Below, piece by piece: positions 50,730-61,295 of a stretch of 64,000 nucleotides of DNA; the first letter of the stretch is position 1; every line of letters begins with the position of its first letter. Below the pieces are notes generated by a model. That model was not told the DNA's origin and did no database searches. It worked only from the letters and a program-made list of their open reading frames with translations. This DNA is from an uncultured Prevotellaceae bacterium (GTDB taxonomy: Bacteria; Bacteroidota; Bacteroidia; Bacteroidales; Bacteroidaceae), in the NCBI GenBank assembly GCA_902790625.1, contig CADASP010000009.1, forward strand, positions 124,001-188,000, written 5' to 3'. A program made the position numbers and the translations under genes.

Positions 50730-51893
50730 TCAAGCGAGCTTGCGCGAACCGTCGCCGATGACGACGTCGATGACCTCGGGCTCGTGGCCGAACTTGGCGG
50801 CAAACTTCTGCTTGGCGTCGGCAATGAACTTGTCGTAGAGCTCGTCCTTCACCAGGTTGATGGTGCATCCACCAAAGCCTCCGCCCATGATGCGGCTACC
50901 GGTGACGCCATTCTCCTTGGCCAGGTCGTTGAGGTAGTCGAGCTCCTCGCAACTCACCTCATACTCCTTCGAAAGCCCGTAGTGCGTCTCATACATCTTC
51001 TTGCCCACGGTCTCGTAGTCGCCAGCCAGCAGAGCATCGCAAACGGCCAGCACGCGGTCCTTCTCGCCCAGAACGAAGTGTGCGCGGGTGTAGTCCTCTT
51101 CGCCCACCTCGGCACGCACCTCTTCGAGCTGCTCCCATGTGCAATCGCGGAGTGTCTCAAACTTTCCTTCGGGGTGCTTCTTGGCGATAGCCTTCACCAC
51201 GTTCTCGCACGAGTTGCGGCGGTCGTTGTAGGGCGAGCCTGCCAGCTCATGCTTCACCTTGCTATTAAGCAGCACCAGGCGATAGCCCACGGGCTTGAAG
51301 GGGAAGTACTCAAACTCGCGGCTACGGCAATCGAGGCGCATCAGGCAACCTGCCTTGCCGAAGACGCTTGCGAACTGGTCCATGATGCCGCAATTCACGC
51401 CACAATAGTTGTGCTCGGTGGCTTGGCCAGCCAGAACCATATCCCACTTGCTCACCTTGTTCTCGCCAAAAATGTCGTTGAGGCCACATGCGAAGCAGCT
51501 CTCCATGGCGGCGCTACTCGACATGCCGGCTCCGAGGGGCACGTCGCCCGAGAAGGCGATGTTGAAGCCCTTCACGGGCACGCCCAGCTTCTGGAACTCC
51601 TTGGCAATACCGTAGATATAGCGGGCCCAAGAGGCGCGGGGGCCTGCGGGGTCGTTCAGATGGAAGTCCACACGGTCCTTCAGGTCGATGGCGTAGGCCA
51701 TCACCATGTCTTCCGTTCCATTGGCTCGCATCTCGGCCATGATGCCCTTGTCTACTGCTCCTGGGAACACGAAGCCGCCGTTATAGTCGGTGTGCTCACC
51801 AATCAGGTTAATACGTCCGGGAGAATGATATACATTTCCAGTCTTTCCGTCGAAATGCTTGATAAATCTGCTTCTAACGTCTTCGATAGTCAT
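50730..51893 (-). CDS. galK: Galactokinase
   Basis: A 387-residue GHMP kinase phosphorylating galactose at C1 in the Leloir pathway. Signature SPGRINLIGEHTDYNGG near residue 25, ATP loop VPLGAGMSSSAAMES near 115, and the third motif MGGGFGGCTINLV near 345. Length and motifs are canonical. It is the last gene of a galM-transporter-galK set on the minus strand, 33 nt after the transporter. Confidence 0.97.
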   Translation of the reverse strand: MTIEDVRSRFIKHFDGKTGNVYHSPGRINLIGEHTDYNGGFVFPGAVDKGIMAEMRANGTEDMVMAYAIDLKDRVDFHLNDPAGPRASWARYIYGIAKEFQKLGVPVKGFNIAFSGDVPLGAGMSSSAAMESCFACGLNDIFGENKVSKWDMVLAGQATEHNYCGVNCGIMDQFASVFGKAGCLMRLDCRSREFEYFPFKPVGYRLVLLNSKVKHELAGSPYNDRRNSCENVVKAIAKKHPEGKFETLRDCTWEQLEEVRAEVGEEDYTRAHFVLGEKDRVLAVCDALLAGDYETVGKKMYETHYGLSKEYEVSCEELDYLNDLAKENGVTGSRIMGGGFGGCTINLVKDELYDKFIADAKQKFAAKFGHEPEVIDVVIGDGSRKLA

Positions 51894-51926
51894 AATTTTG
51901 TAATAAGGTTTTTAGGGGTTAATACA

Positions 51927-53204
51927 TTAATCTACTTTGATGTCTTTGTTCACGTTCTTGCTGCCTATGAGGGCATAGAAGAGGATGTAGGCCAGCATGG
52001 CGATGATGAGCCAGTAGGAGGCGATGGGGCCAGCGCTCTTGGCAATGGCCTCCTGGATGAGCGGCATGATGCCACCACCCACCACCATCATCATGAAGAT
52101 GCCGCTGGCGGCCTCGGTGTATTTGCCCAAGCCCTCGACCGAGAGGTTGAAGATGCCACCCCACATGATGCTGGTGCAAAGTCCGCAAAGGGCAATGAAG
52201 ATGGTCTTCACGGGGATGTCGTGGCCGTTGAAACTGAACGTGACGCTCTCGGGCATGAAGATGGCGATGAGCAGCAAGCCGATGGCCACGCTCGACACGA
52301 TGGTGAGCTGAAGTGCCGTGCTCACCTTGCCGCTGATGGCGCTACTGGTGGCGCGGCCAATCATCATCATCACCCAATAGGCGGCGGCCAAGGTGCCTCC
52401 GATGGCAGCCGAGCCCTCGAAGCCCAGGTCGGTGATGTAGAAGTTCAACTCCATGGGGATGCCAATCTCGATACCCACATAGAAGAAGATGGCGATGACG
52501 CCCAGCAGACAATGGCGGAAGGCCAGCGGGCTGCGCTCATATTTAGGTTGCTCCTTGCCCAATGTAGGCTCTGGAATCTCCACACGGCTGATGATGACAA
52601 ACGAGATGGCGAAGACGGCCATACCGATGAACAACAGGGGCGACACATCGGTCATGCTGGTGTTCTCGGTCACGGTGCCCACGAGCACACCCGTGAGGAA
52701 CGGGGTGAGGAAGGCGGTGAGCGAGTTCATCGTGCCACCAATCTGGATGAGCTGGTTACCCTTGTTGCCACCGCCGCCAAGCAGGTTCAGCATGGGATTC
52801 ACCACGGTGTTGAGCATGCAGACGCAGAAGCCGCAAATGAAAGCACCAAGCAGGTAGATAATCAGGTTGAGGGCCACGGGGATGCCGTCGTAGGTGAAGA
52901 CATAGGTGCCATCGCCCACAATGCTCGACAAGTACTGGAAGACGAGACCTATGATACCCACGACGAGAGCGATGAGGGCGGTCTTTTTATAACCATACTT
53001 AATAAGCATCTTGCCGGCCGGGATACCCATGAAGAGGTAGGCGGCAAAGTTCATCAGGTTACCCCATGCCTTAGCGAAAGGATAGGTGAAGCCCCAGATG
53101 TTGCCAAAGGGAGCACCCATATTGGTGACGAAGCTGATCATCGCGAAGATGAAACACATCGTGATGATGGCTATCAGTTTGCTGTTGTTTTTCTCTTGTG
53201 TCAT
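51927..53204 (-). CDS. Sugar (glucose/galactose-type) MFS transporter, FucP family
   Basis: A 425-residue integral membrane protein with about 12 hydrophobic segments, of the fucose/glucose/galactose:H+ symporter kind: SFVTNMGAPFGNIWGFTYPF, YLFMGIPAGKMLIKYGYKKT, and a long central loop with PTLGKEQPKYERSPLAF. Lying between galM and galK, it most likely imports galactose or glucose. The ATG is preceded by a 5' A-rich segment. Confidence 0.9.
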   Translation of the reverse strand: MTQEKNNSKLIAIITMCFIFAMISFVTNMGAPFGNIWGFTYPFAKAWGNLMNFAAYLFMGIPAGKMLIKYGYKKTALIALVVGIIGLVFQYLSSIVGDGTYVFTYDGIPVALNLIIYLLGAFICGFCVCMLNTVVNPMLNLLGGGGNKGNQLIQIGGTMNSLTAFLTPFLTGVLVGTVTENTSMTDVSPLLFIGMAVFAISFVIISRVEIPEPTLGKEQPKYERSPLAFRHCLLGVIAIFFYVGIEIGIPMELNFYITDLGFEGSAAIGGTLAAAYWVMMMIGRATSSAISGKVSTALQLTIVSSVAIGLLLIAIFMPESVTFSFNGHDIPVKTIFIALCGLCTSIMWGGIFNLSVEGLGKYTEAASGIFMMMVVGGGIMPLIQEAIAKSAGPIASYWLIIAMLAYILFYALIGSKNVNKDIKVD

Positions 53205-53389
53205 ATTTTAGTTTTTTTTCGTTATGTCGATTCTGATAGATTGATTTAAGTTCCGCCTATCCTTTGGAGTGTAGGAGTGTAGGAGTGTGGACGATAGTCT
53301 TTGCACACCATGCCGCGAGCAAAAACTAACGTCCAAACTCCTAAACTCCCAAACTCCCAAACTCCTTAGACATGCGAAACTTGAGTAGA
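53205..53389. repeat. Spacer with short direct and inverted repeats
   Basis: gtaggagtgtaggagtgtgg near 53271 and its partial complement actcctaaactcccaaactc near 53338 could pair. No gene seen. Confidence 0.5.
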
Positions 53390-54472
53390 TTAGTCGGCGA
53401 TTCCAAACTTATAGATGGTCTTCTGCTTGTAGCGGTGATGTGGATTGAGCACCACGCTGGGGAAGTAGGGACGGTTGGGGCTATCGGGGAAGTGCTGGCA
53501 CTCGAAGCAGATAGCCGAGCGGCGCCCGAAGGTGGCTCCGTGCACACCCTTGTAGCCCGTGGCCCAGTTGTCGCTATACACCTGCACGCCCGGCTCGGTG
53601 GTGTAGACCTCAAGCGTGCGGCCACTCACAGGCTCGGTCAAGCGTGCGGCGAAGCTCAGCTCGCCCTCCTCTTTCTTATTAAGCACGAAGCAATGGTCGT
53701 AGCCTGCACCGTTCTTGATTTGCTCGTTGTCGGCATCGATGTCCTGCCCTACGGGCTTCGGCTTGCGGAAGTCGAAGGGTGTGCCATCCACCTTCAGTAT
53801 TTCGCCTGTGGGGATGCTCGTCTCGTCGATGGGGATGTAGAAGTCGGCATTCATCTCCATCACCTGGTCGTTGATGACGGGTGTGGGGTCGGCCGTTCCT
53901 GCCAATGAGAAGAAGGCGTGGTGCGTCAGGTTGACGATGGTCTTCTTGTTGGTCGAAGCCATGTACTCGATGATGAGCTCATTGTCATCGCTCCAGGTGA
54001 ACTCCACCGTGACGTCGACCTCGCCGGTGAATCCTTCCTCGCCATACGACGACACGCGGTGCAGAGCCAGCGAGCGGGGACCCATCTGGCGTGCATCCCA
54101 CACGCGAGCGTGGAACCCGGTGGGGCCTCCGTGCAGGGCGTTGGGGCCATTGTTGATAGCCAGCTGGTAGTCCTTTCCGTTCAACGTGAACTGCCCTCGG
54201 CAGATGCGGTTGCCAAAGCGACCGATGAGCGTCGAGAGGTAGGGCTCGGGCGAGTCGATGACACTCTGGATATTGTCATGACCCTGAATGACATTGGCCA
54301 CTTGGCCGTTCTTGTCGGGCACCATGATGGAGCAGATGGCTCCGCCATAATTGGTGATGGCCACCTCGTAGCCCTTGCGGTTGTGCAGGATGTAGAGGTC
54401 GGTCTTACGTCCGTTGATAGTGGTCTGAAAATCCTCTCTCTTCAGACCACAGAGGTTCGCATTTTCTGTCAT
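53390..54472 (-). CDS. galM: Aldose 1-epimerase (galactose mutarotase)
   Basis: A 360-residue mutarotase converting beta- to alpha-galactose. Motifs: ITNYGGAICSIMVPDKNG, RFGNRICRGQF, NNGPNALHGGPTGFHARVWD with a conserved His, LTHHAFFSLAG with the catalytic His, and GYDHCFVL. ATG 54472 is chosen; the frame runs open to 54514, but a TATTTTTG -7 box lies near 54510, between the two. First gene of the galactose operon. Confidence 0.95.
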   Translation of the reverse strand: MTENANLCGLKREDFQTTINGRKTDLYILHNRKGYEVAITNYGGAICSIMVPDKNGQVANVIQGHDNIQSVIDSPEPYLSTLIGRFGNRICRGQFTLNGKDYQLAINNGPNALHGGPTGFHARVWDARQMGPRSLALHRVSSYGEEGFTGEVDVTVEFTWSDDNELIIEYMASTNKKTIVNLTHHAFFSLAGTADPTPVINDQVMEMNADFYIPIDETSIPTGEILKVDGTPFDFRKPKPVGQDIDADNEQIKNGAGYDHCFVLNKKEEGELSFAARLTEPVSGRTLEVYTTEPGVQVYSDNWATGYKGVHGATFGRRSAICFECQHFPDSPNRPYFPSVVLNPHHRYKQKTIYKFGIAD

Positions 54473-54696
54473 AATTCCTTCAATTTGGTTGTTTTTAGTT
54501 AGAATCTTGTGCAAAAATACGACAAAAAGCCGACATGCACAAGCATATCGGCAAAAAAATGGTGTTAAAGATAACTAAATGCGGAGATTTCGTACATTTT
54601 TGGCAGACGACGAACGTCACGAAACGCCTTGCCAAGGCCTTTGCCCACACGCTCAGCGCCCCTATGCATCGTGCTGAGAGCGATATGGGCGGGCTC

Positions 54697-56049
54697 TCAG
54701 GCTTCTACGCCAGCACCAGCATTCCACGATTTCAGAAACTCGGCCACCACATAGCAGCTGCCCCCCACGAACACCAGGTCGCTGGCGTCGGCTTGGCTAA
54801 TGGCGGTCGCGAAAGCCTCCTGAACCGAGGGGAAGCATGAGCCGTGAAGGCCCTGCTGGGCGGCGGTGCGCATCAGCGCCTCCTCGTTCATGGCCCTATG
54901 CGTGTCGGCCTTGGTCCAATAATAATGAGCACGGCGCGGCAACAGCTTCAACACGTTGTCAACGGCCTTGTCGGCCATCATCCCGAAGACGATGTGCAGC
55001 TCGCGGCAGGGGTAGCTCTCCAGCTGGCGTCCCAGGTATTCCCAAGCGCCAACGTTGTGGCCGGCATCGCAAATCACGGTGGGGCACGTGCCCACCACCT
55101 GCCAGCGGCCCATCAGCCCCGTGGTGCGGGTGACGTGAAGGAAAGCCTCGTTGAGCACGGAGTGCAGGGAGGCAAAATCGTTCACCGGCTCATCACCATC
55201 GAGCGCGAAGACGCCCGCGTGAGCCAGCTGCTCAACGGCACAGAGGATGGTGTTGGTGTTCTTCACCTGACAAGCGCCTTGCAACTCGCCCGTCAGCTCC
55301 ATCCCGTTAGCCAACCGATACTTGATGCCACCTGCCAATGGCTCGGCATCGGTCACGATGGGCTCGTCCTCGGCAAAGACGAGCGGTGCCCCCACCTCAT
55401 CGGCCACACGCTCAAAGACGGGGCGCGTCGCATCCACCGCCTCGCCCACAACGCACGGCACGCCAGGCTTGATGATGCCCGCCTTCTGCCACGCAATCTC
55501 AGCCATCGTGGAGCCCAAGAGCTGGGTATGGTCGAGCGAGATGTTGGTGACGACGCTCAACATGGGGTGGATGATGTTGGTGGAGTCAAACCTCCCGCCA
55601 AGCCCCACTTCCACCACGGCTATCTCCACTTGTTGCTCGCAGAAATACTTGAAGCACATGGCCGTAACTATCTCGAAGAAAGTAGGTTTCAGCGTTTCAA
55701 AGTATTCGCGCTCTTGCTCCACAAACCGCACCACATAATCGTGGGGGATGGGCAGGCCGTTCACACGAATGCGCTCTTGGAAATCCACCAGATGCGGCGA
55801 GGTGTAAAGCCCTACCCTATAGCCACTGGCTTGCAGTACAGCCGCCAACGTGTGCGACACCGACCCCTTGCCGTTGGTGCCCGCCACATGGATGCAACGA
55901 AACTGCCGATGAGGGTGGCCAAAATGCGCATCAAGCCGCAGCATGGTGTCCATGCCCGGCTTGTAGCCCGCCGTCCCCTGATGTTCAAAGTTGGTGGTCT
56001 TGCGAAAGAGGTATTCTATGGTTTCTTCGTATGTCAAGGCGATGCTCAA
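54697..56049 (-). CDS. folC: Bifunctional folylpolyglutamate synthase / dihydrofolate synthase
   Basis: A 450-residue Mur-ligase-type enzyme adding glutamate to folates. The P-loop [19 protein letters not shown] lies near residue 55, [12 protein letters not shown] and [14 protein letters not shown] follow, and [15 protein letters not shown] and [14 protein letters not shown] mark the C-terminal domain. The start overlaps the dnaJ stop by 4 nt, an unusual neighbour. The region 54515-54696 upstream of the gene's end has nothing recognisable. Confidence 0.94.
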   Translation of the reverse strand: MSIALTYEETIEYLFRKTTNFEHQGTAGYKPGMDTMLRLDAHFGHPHRQFRCIHVAGTNGKGSVSHTLAAVLQASGYRVGLYTSPHLVDFQERIRVNGLPIPHDYVVRFVEQEREYFETLKPTFFEIVTAMCFKYFCEQQVEIAVVEVGLGGRFDSTNIIHPMLSVVTNISLDHTQLLGSTMAEIAWQKAGIIKPGVPCVVGEAVDATRPVFERVADEVGAPLVFAEDEPIVTDAEPLAGGIKYRLANGMELTGELQGACQVKNTNTILCAVEQLAHAGVFALDGDEPVNDFASLHSVLNEAFLHVTRTTGLMGRWQVVGTCPTVICDAGHNVGAWEYLGRQLESYPCRELHIVFGMMADKAVDNVLKLLPRRAHYYWTKADTHRAMNEEALMRTAAQQGLHGSCFPSVQEAFATAISQADASDLVFVGGSCYVVAEFLKSWNAGAGVEA

Positions 56050-57194
56050 GAGAAATAGTTCTTAAATCGGTTGAAGATGCTGTCCTTCGTCTGGCGGTCG
56101 CCCTTGAAGTTGTCGCTTTTGCTCATCTGCTCCAGCGCCTTGCGCTCGTCGCGGCTGAGCGTCTTGGGCACATACACGCTGATGTTCACCACCAGGTCGC
56201 CCTTGCCGCTGCCATAGCCCTGCACGGCGGGCAGTCCTTTGCCACGCAGACGCATGGTCTTGCCCGGCTGAGTGCCACTCTCAATCTTCACTTTCAAGTT
56301 CTTCCCCTCGATGGTGGGGATGTCCACCTCGCCTCCAAGTGCTGCTGTAGGGAAGTCGAGCAGCAGATTGTATATCAAATCATTACCGTCGCGGATGAAG
56401 GTATCGTTCTCCTCCTCTTCAATAAACACTTGTATGTCGCCCGCAATGCCTCCGTGCTGGCCTGCGTTGCCCTTTCCGGGAACGTTCACCACCATGCCCT
56501 CGGCCACGCCAGCAGGGATTTTTATCTCCACCACTTCCTCGCCCTTGGTGACACCTGTGCCGCCACACTCGTGGCACTTGTGCTTGATGATTTGCCCTTC
56601 GCCGTGGCAGGTGGGACAAACGCTCTGTGTCTGCATCATGCCGAAGATGCTCTGTGCGGTACGTGTGACGACGCCTGTGCCGTGGCAGGTGCTACAAGTC
56701 TCGCGACTGGAGCCGTCTTCTGCGCCCGTGCCGTGGCAATGGTGGCAGGGGGTGTCCTTGCGCACCTTGAATTTCTTGGTGACGCCCTGGTTGATTTCCT
56801 CGAGCGTGAGCCTCACCTTCAACCTCAAATCGCTTCCACGATGCTGTTGGGATTGCCCAGAGCGGCGCCCGAATCCACCAAACCCATGTCCGCCAAAGAT
56901 GTCGCCAAACATCGAGAAGATGTCTTCCATGTTCATCGACCCACCGCTGAAGCCATCGAAGCCGCCACCCATAGGACCAGCGAAGCCAAACTGGTCGTAC
57001 TGTTGCCGCTTCTGTGGGTCGTGGAGCACGTTGTAGGCCTCGGCGGCCTCTTTGAACTTCTCCTCTGCCTGTTTGTCACCCGGGTTGCGGTCGGGGTGAT
57101 ATTTGATGGCTATCTGCCTATAGGCTTTCTTTATCTCGTCTTCCGAGGCCGTCTTGCTCACGCCGAGCACCTCATAATAGTCTCTTTTGTTCAT
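56046..57194 (-). CDS. dnaJ: Chaperone protein DnaJ
   Basis: A 382-residue Hsp40. J domain (about 1-70) with YHPDRNPGD; a Gly/Phe-rich linker ([20 protein letters not shown]); four CxxCxGxG zinc repeats ([32 protein letters not shown]) near 150-215; then the two beta-barrel substrate-binding domains. It stimulates DnaK ATPase. It overlaps grpE by 4 nt, giving a grpE-dnaJ-folC transcript. Confidence 0.97.
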   Translation of the reverse strand: MNKRDYYEVLGVSKTASEDEIKKAYRQIAIKYHPDRNPGDKQAEEKFKEAAEAYNVLHDPQKRQQYDQFGFAGPMGGGFDGFSGGSMNMEDIFSMFGDIFGGHGFGGFGRRSGQSQQHRGSDLRLKVRLTLEEINQGVTKKFKVRKDTPCHHCHGTGAEDGSSRETCSTCHGTGVVTRTAQSIFGMMQTQSVCPTCHGEGQIIKHKCHECGGTGVTKGEEVVEIKIPAGVAEGMVVNVPGKGNAGQHGGIAGDIQVFIEEEENDTFIRDGNDLIYNLLLDFPTAALGGEVDIPTIEGKNLKVKIESGTQPGKTMRLRGKGLPAVQGYGSGKGDLVVNISVYVPKTLSRDERKALEQMSKSDNFKGDRQTKDSIFNRFKNYFS

Positions 57195-57784
57195 TGTCCA
57201 ACGGCTACTTTAGCATGGCGTATCACTTTGTCGTTCAGCTTATAACCCGTAGCCAAGCAGTCGATAACCTTTCCCTTCTTGTCGTCGCCCATGCCAGGCA
57301 CCAGCGCCTCGGCGGCGTGCAGGTCGGTGTCAAAGTCGGCTCCTTCGGTCTCAATCTTCTTCACGCCCAGGCCCTCGAGTGTCTTCATCATCTTGTGGTA
57401 GATGAGCTCCATTCCCTCGCGTAGCACCTGCGGGTCGTCGGTCTTCTCTCCGTTCTTCAGGGCGCGCTCCATGTCGTCCACCACCGGCAACAGGGCCACG
57501 ATGGTCTTCTCGCCACCGTTCAGTATCAGCTCGGCGCGCTCCTTCAGCGTGCGCTTGCGGTAGTTGTCAAACTCGGCCACCTGACGCAGGTATTTGTCCT
57601 TCAGCGAGGCAATCTCTTCCAAGGCCACATCCAGCGGGTCGCGCTCGTCGGCAGGTGTCGGTTCTTCAGCCATTTTGGCCTCATCACCTGTCTGAGTTGC
57701 TTCCACCTTCTCAGCCTCGTTCGTCGGCTCTTCTTGCGGAGTGCTGTTCAGCTCCTCCTCCATATTCTTGTTATCTTCGCTCAT
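57191..57784 (-). CDS. grpE: GrpE, nucleotide exchange factor for DnaK
   Basis: About 197 residues: an acidic N-terminal tail ([20 protein letters not shown]), a long coiled coil with [20 protein letters not shown] and the conserved [10 protein letters not shown], and a beta domain ending [17 protein letters not shown]. Family-typical. The ATG at 57784 ([12 protein letters not shown]) is preferred; the frame is open to 57844, so a slightly longer form is possible. First gene of the grpE-dnaJ-folC run. Confidence 0.95.
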   Translation of the reverse strand: MSEDNKNMEEELNSTPQEEPTNEAEKVEATQTGDEAKMAEEPTPADERDPLDVALEEIASLKDKYLRQVAEFDNYRKRTLKERAELILNGGEKTIVALLPVVDDMERALKNGEKTDDPQVLREGMELIYHKMMKTLEGLGVKKIETEGADFDTDLHAAEALVPGMGDDKKGKVIDCLATGYKLNDKVIRHAKVAVGQ

Positions 57785-57919
57785 AGTGATAGATGTTTTT
57801 ATGATTTCAATCATCTCATCAGCAAAAAGCGTGCCGCTTTGCACGCAACTGACAATTCGTCTGAAAGCATGCGGCCTGGCCTACATTTTAAAATTATCCG
57901 CATTCTTCCGTAAGTGACC

Positions 57920-58177
57920 TTTCTTTAGAGGAAAGACAAGAATTATTTACGGAATCAGCAAACAATTTGCTAAAAAAGAGATGGCATGCAGGTGAGCATT
58001 GTTGATAAACGAGCGAAATATGGTGCATTCAGGAGCGGTGGGGCACGACAAACAGGGAGCGGGAGGCACCGCAGAGGGGAAAAGGGCATGCTTTTCAGGT
58101 TGGCAGCGGGCGGGGACATGATTGGCAGCGGCCGCTGCCAATGATGGCAGCGAACGCCGCCAATGATGGCAGCGGCC
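57920..58177 (-). repeat. GC-rich dispersed repeat, copy D
   Basis: A 258-nt reverse-orientation copy of the family at 11961, 21707 and 45234. It shares the extended far end with copy C (gaaagacaagaattatttac, tcagcaaacaatt) and carries one intact ggcagcggccgctgcc plus the degenerate second one (ggcagcggccgatcac). Confidence 0.85.
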
Positions 58178-58273
58178 GATCACAGGCATTCTCGCGCCCC
58201 ATTCTAACGGAAAAGCCGAGGAGAGCTTGAGTTTTTGTAGAGGATGTAAGAGGACGTGAGAGGGCAAAAGGAC

Positions 58274-58309
58274 AGCGCCTGAAAAATACATATATATTTT
58301 TCAGGCGCT
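58274..58309 (-). terminator. Terminator of the altronate dehydratase gene
   Basis: A 14-bp perfect stem, agcgcctgaaaaat (58274-58287) with atttttcaggcgct (58296-58309), 8-nt loop, 49 nt past the uxaA stop on the minus strand, followed by gtccttttg. Confidence 0.7.
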
Positions 58310-58357
58310 TGGCTTTCTTGCGTCCCTACGGTAGGGCTTCTATAAAAAAAAGATGTG

Positions 58358-59857
58358 CTACAACGTTACGCCGTTCTTGAAGATGCTGATTTCGCGATAG
58401 CCATTCCGCTCGTTGCATGCCGGCGCGCCGCTGGCTACGCTGAGCACCTTGTCGATGAACTCTGGGAGCAGCTGCTGCATCGTTCTGCCTTCCACGAGCT
58501 GCCCTGCCGAGAAATCCACCCATTGGGGCTTCCGACTGGCTAAGGTGGGATTGGTGGCAATCTTCATGGTGGGTACGAACGTGCCGAAGGGCGTGCCACG
58601 CCCCGTTGTGAACAGCACCAGATGGCAGCCGCATGATGCCAAAGCGGTGGCAGCCACCAAGTCGTTGCCCGGGGCAGAAAGCAGGTTCAGACCCCTGTGG
58701 GAGAGGCGGTCGCCATACTCCATGACGCCACTCACGGGTGCCCTTCCGCACTTCTGCGTGCATCCCAACGCCTTGTCTTCGAGCGTGGAGATGCCTCCCG
58801 CCTTGTTGCCTGGACTGGGGTTCTCGCCCACCGGCTCGCCATGGCTGAGGAAGTACTCCTTGAAATTGTTAATCATCGCCACAGTCTGGTCGAAGAGTTC
58901 ACGCGTCTCGCAACGGTTCATCAAGATGGTCTCGGCACCAAACATCTCGGGCACCTCGGTGAGCACGCTGGTGCCTCCTTGTGCCACCAGCCAGTCGCTG
59001 AACTCGCCCACGAGTGGATTGGCGGTGATGCCGCTGAAGCCGTCGCTACCGCCACACTTCAGCCCCACCCTCAGCTCGCTCACGGGCACCTCCTCGCGCT
59101 CGTCGGCGCTGGCAATGGCACACATCTGCCGAAGCAAGTCCATGCCCGCCCCCACCTCGTCGCCCTCCACCTGTTGTGTCACGAGCAGACGGATGCGGTC
59201 GTGGTCGTAGTCGCCCAGCATCTTCATGAACTCGTCGGGCTGGTTGTTCTCGCATCCCAGCGCCAGCACCAGCACGCCGCCGGCATTGGGGTGCAAGCAG
59301 ATGTCGCGCAGCACACGGCGGGTGTTCTCATGGTCGCCCGACAATTGTGAGCAGCCATAGTTGTGATGCCAAGCCCACACGGCATCGATGTTGCTCGATG
59401 GGCCTATCTCCTGGCGCATCTGCTGAGCCAGCCGCTCGGCGATGCCGTTCACACAACCCACGGTGGGCACAATCCATAGCTCGTTGCGCACGCCCACGTC
59501 GCCATTCTTGCGGCGATAGCCCATGAATGTTCTATTCTCCTTCGGTATGCGAAGTGGCTCATCCACAGGACGATATTCATACTCCAGCGTTCCCTTCAGA
59601 TTGGTCTGCAGGTTGTGCTCGTTCACCCAGTCGCCAGCTTTCAAGTCTTCGCGAGCATGGCCGATGGGATAGCCGTATTTGATGATGTCCTGCCCTTTGG
59701 CTACGTTGCTCGTCAGCACCTTGTGCCCGGCGGGCGTGTCTTGATTGATGGTGACGTCAACGCCGTCGACACTAATGATAGTGCCCTTCGCCATCGGTTG
59801 CAGACACACCACAACGGTGTCGGCAGGATTGATTTTCAGAAATGTTGCTTGTTGCAT
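58358..59857 (-). CDS. uxaA: Altronate dehydratase
   Basis: A 499-residue UxaA-type enzyme dehydrating D-altronate to 2-keto-3-deoxygluconate in galacturonate catabolism. Both expected parts are present: an N-terminal SAF-like domain (about 1-95, TPAGHKVLTSNVAKGQDIIK) and the large catalytic domain with FMGYRRKNGDVGVRNELWIV, PTVGCVNG, GCSQLSGDHENTRR, GLKCGGSDGFSGITANPLVG and GRGTPFGTFVPTMKI. The LacI-type regulator gene lies 302 nt upstream on the same strand, past a repeat, and probably controls it. Confidence 0.95.
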   Translation of the reverse strand: MQQATFLKINPADTVVVCLQPMAKGTIISVDGVDVTINQDTPAGHKVLTSNVAKGQDIIKYGYPIGHAREDLKAGDWVNEHNLQTNLKGTLEYEYRPVDEPLRIPKENRTFMGYRRKNGDVGVRNELWIVPTVGCVNGIAERLAQQMRQEIGPSSNIDAVWAWHHNYGCSQLSGDHENTRRVLRDICLHPNAGGVLVLALGCENNQPDEFMKMLGDYDHDRIRLLVTQQVEGDEVGAGMDLLRQMCAIASADEREEVPVSELRVGLKCGGSDGFSGITANPLVGEFSDWLVAQGGTSVLTEVPEMFGAETILMNRCETRELFDQTVAMINNFKEYFLSHGEPVGENPSPGNKAGGISTLEDKALGCTQKCGRAPVSGVMEYGDRLSHRGLNLLSAPGNDLVAATALASCGCHLVLFTTGRGTPFGTFVPTMKIATNPTLASRKPQWVDFSAGQLVEGRTMQQLLPEFIDKVLSVASGAPACNERNGYREISIFKNGVTL

Positions 59858-60159
59858 GGTGTTTGGAGTTAGGAGTTAGGAGTTAGGAGTTTTTCGAGTT
59901 AGGAGTTTTTTCGAGTTAGGAGTTAGGAGTTTTTCGAGTTAGGAGTTAGGAGTTTTTCGAGTTAGGAGTTTTTCGAGTTAGGAGTGAGGAGTTAGGAGTG
60001 AGTGGTGAGGAGTGAGTGGTGAGTGGTGAGGAGTGAGTGGAGGATAGAATTGCGGAAGCAAATTCTTCACTCTTCACTCTTCACTTATAAAGATTCTTCA
60101 CTCTTCACTTAAAAAAACTCTTCACTTAAACGCGGTAGCAAATTCTTCACTCTTCACTC
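59858..60159. repeat. Minisatellite between the regulator and uxaA
   Basis: Tandem units of gagttaggagtttttc (about eight copies, 59865-59980), then ggtgaggagtgagtggtgag units, then segments of ttcttcactcttcactctt and agaattgcggaagcaaattc. It is the same family as 14605-14705 in reverse orientation. No gene. Confidence 0.75.
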
Positions 60160-61230
60160 TTAAAGTATATTTGAGCGGCGGTAGAAGTCGATGTTCTCTG
60201 GGGTGAGCAGCTCGATGGGCATGTAGTTCACGGGGGTCACCTCTTTCTTTAGCACGATGGCCTGGAAAAGGGTCTCCACGCACGAATAGCCCTGCACATA
60301 GGCATGCTGGGCGATGAGGAAGGAGATGCTGCCCCTGCGCACGCAATCGGCATTCTTGGGCACCATGTCGTAGCCCATGATTTGCACCTGTCGGCGATTG
60401 GTGCGCAACAGGAACTGACCCACCAGATGCGCCTTGGAGTTGAAGGTGATGCAATGGTGCACATGGGGGTGCTCCCTGAAGAACTGTTCCAATATCTCAT
60501 CGTACTCCTGCTGAGTCCCTCCCCTGGGCAGGTTCACCTCGGTGATGGCCACCTTGGGGAAGTGGTCGCGCATGTAGTGCCGGAATCCCGTCTCGCGGTT
60601 GTTCTGCTGCTTCGAGCCTATGTGTCCATCCTTCAGCTGCTTCATCAGCATGATTTCGTCGTCCTTCGCCGCCAGCAGCATCAGCATGCGTGCCGCAAAA
60701 TAGCCGCTCTGGAACGAGTCTTGCCCATAGAACGCCAGAGGTTTCAGGTCGGGCAGATAGGAGTCGAGCAGTATGAAGGGCACCTGCATCTCCGTTAGCT
60801 TATCGGTGAATTCGCGCGTCAGCTCCAGCTTGGCGGGCACCACTATCACGCCGTCGGGATGTGCAGCCAGGCATTGTGTGGTGGCTTCCACAAACGACTG
60901 GGCATTGAAGCGCTCGTAGAAGAACAGCTGCAACGACACGTTGAAGTCGCGCCGCCGGCGGGTTGCCTCTTGCACGCCCTCTTCAATCTCCTCCCAATAG
61001 GCCTCGCTCTCATGTTGCGGCATGATGCACACGAAGTTGTAGTCCTTGTTATAGGCCAAAGCCGAGGCGTAGACGTTGGGCTCGTAGTTCATCTCGTCGA
61101 GCGCCTGCTCCACCTTCTCCAGCGCGGCCTGCGACACATTGGGACGCTTGTGGAGTACGCGGTCCACGGTGCCTACGCTGACGCCCGCCCTCCGGGCAAT
61201 GTCTTTGATTCTGATTTTGTCGAATGCCAT
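60160..61230 (-). CDS. LacI-family transcriptional regulator
   Basis: A 356-residue repressor-type protein. N-terminal helix-turn-helix IRIKDIARRAGVSVGTVDRV, hinge VLHKRPNVSQAALEKVEQAL, and then a periplasmic-binding-protein-like sugar-binding domain (about 60-350: AHPDGVIVVPAKLELTREF, SFQSGYFAARML, IMGYDMVPKNADCVRRGSIS). Located just upstream of uxaA, so it probably senses a uronate or altronate-type metabolite. The ATG at 61230 is used; the preceding in-frame codon is TTG. Confidence 0.88.
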   Translation of the reverse strand: MAFDKIRIKDIARRAGVSVGTVDRVLHKRPNVSQAALEKVEQALDEMNYEPNVYASALAYNKDYNFVCIMPQHESEAYWEEIEEGVQEATRRRRDFNVSLQLFFYERFNAQSFVEATTQCLAAHPDGVIVVPAKLELTREFTDKLTEMQVPFILLDSYLPDLKPLAFYGQDSFQSGYFAARMLMLLAAKDDEIMLMKQLKDGHIGSKQQNNRETGFRHYMRDHFPKVAITEVNLPRGGTQQEYDEILEQFFREHPHVHHCITFNSKAHLVGQFLLRTNRRQVQIMGYDMVPKNADCVRRGSISFLIAQHAYVQGYSCVETLFQAIVLKKEVTPVNYMPIELLTPENIDFYRRSNIL

Positions 61231-61295
61231 CAAATATGTAATCTATCTGCTATGGTGACCGAAAAAAAACTTTTGCTCCTACCTCGAGCGCCCTG

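Noticed and set aside
50784..53249. An 821-codon open frame on the plus strand
   Set aside because: Antisense to galK and the MFS transporter; composition is that of a shadow frame (His/Ala/Gly/Val-rich), no start context or domains.
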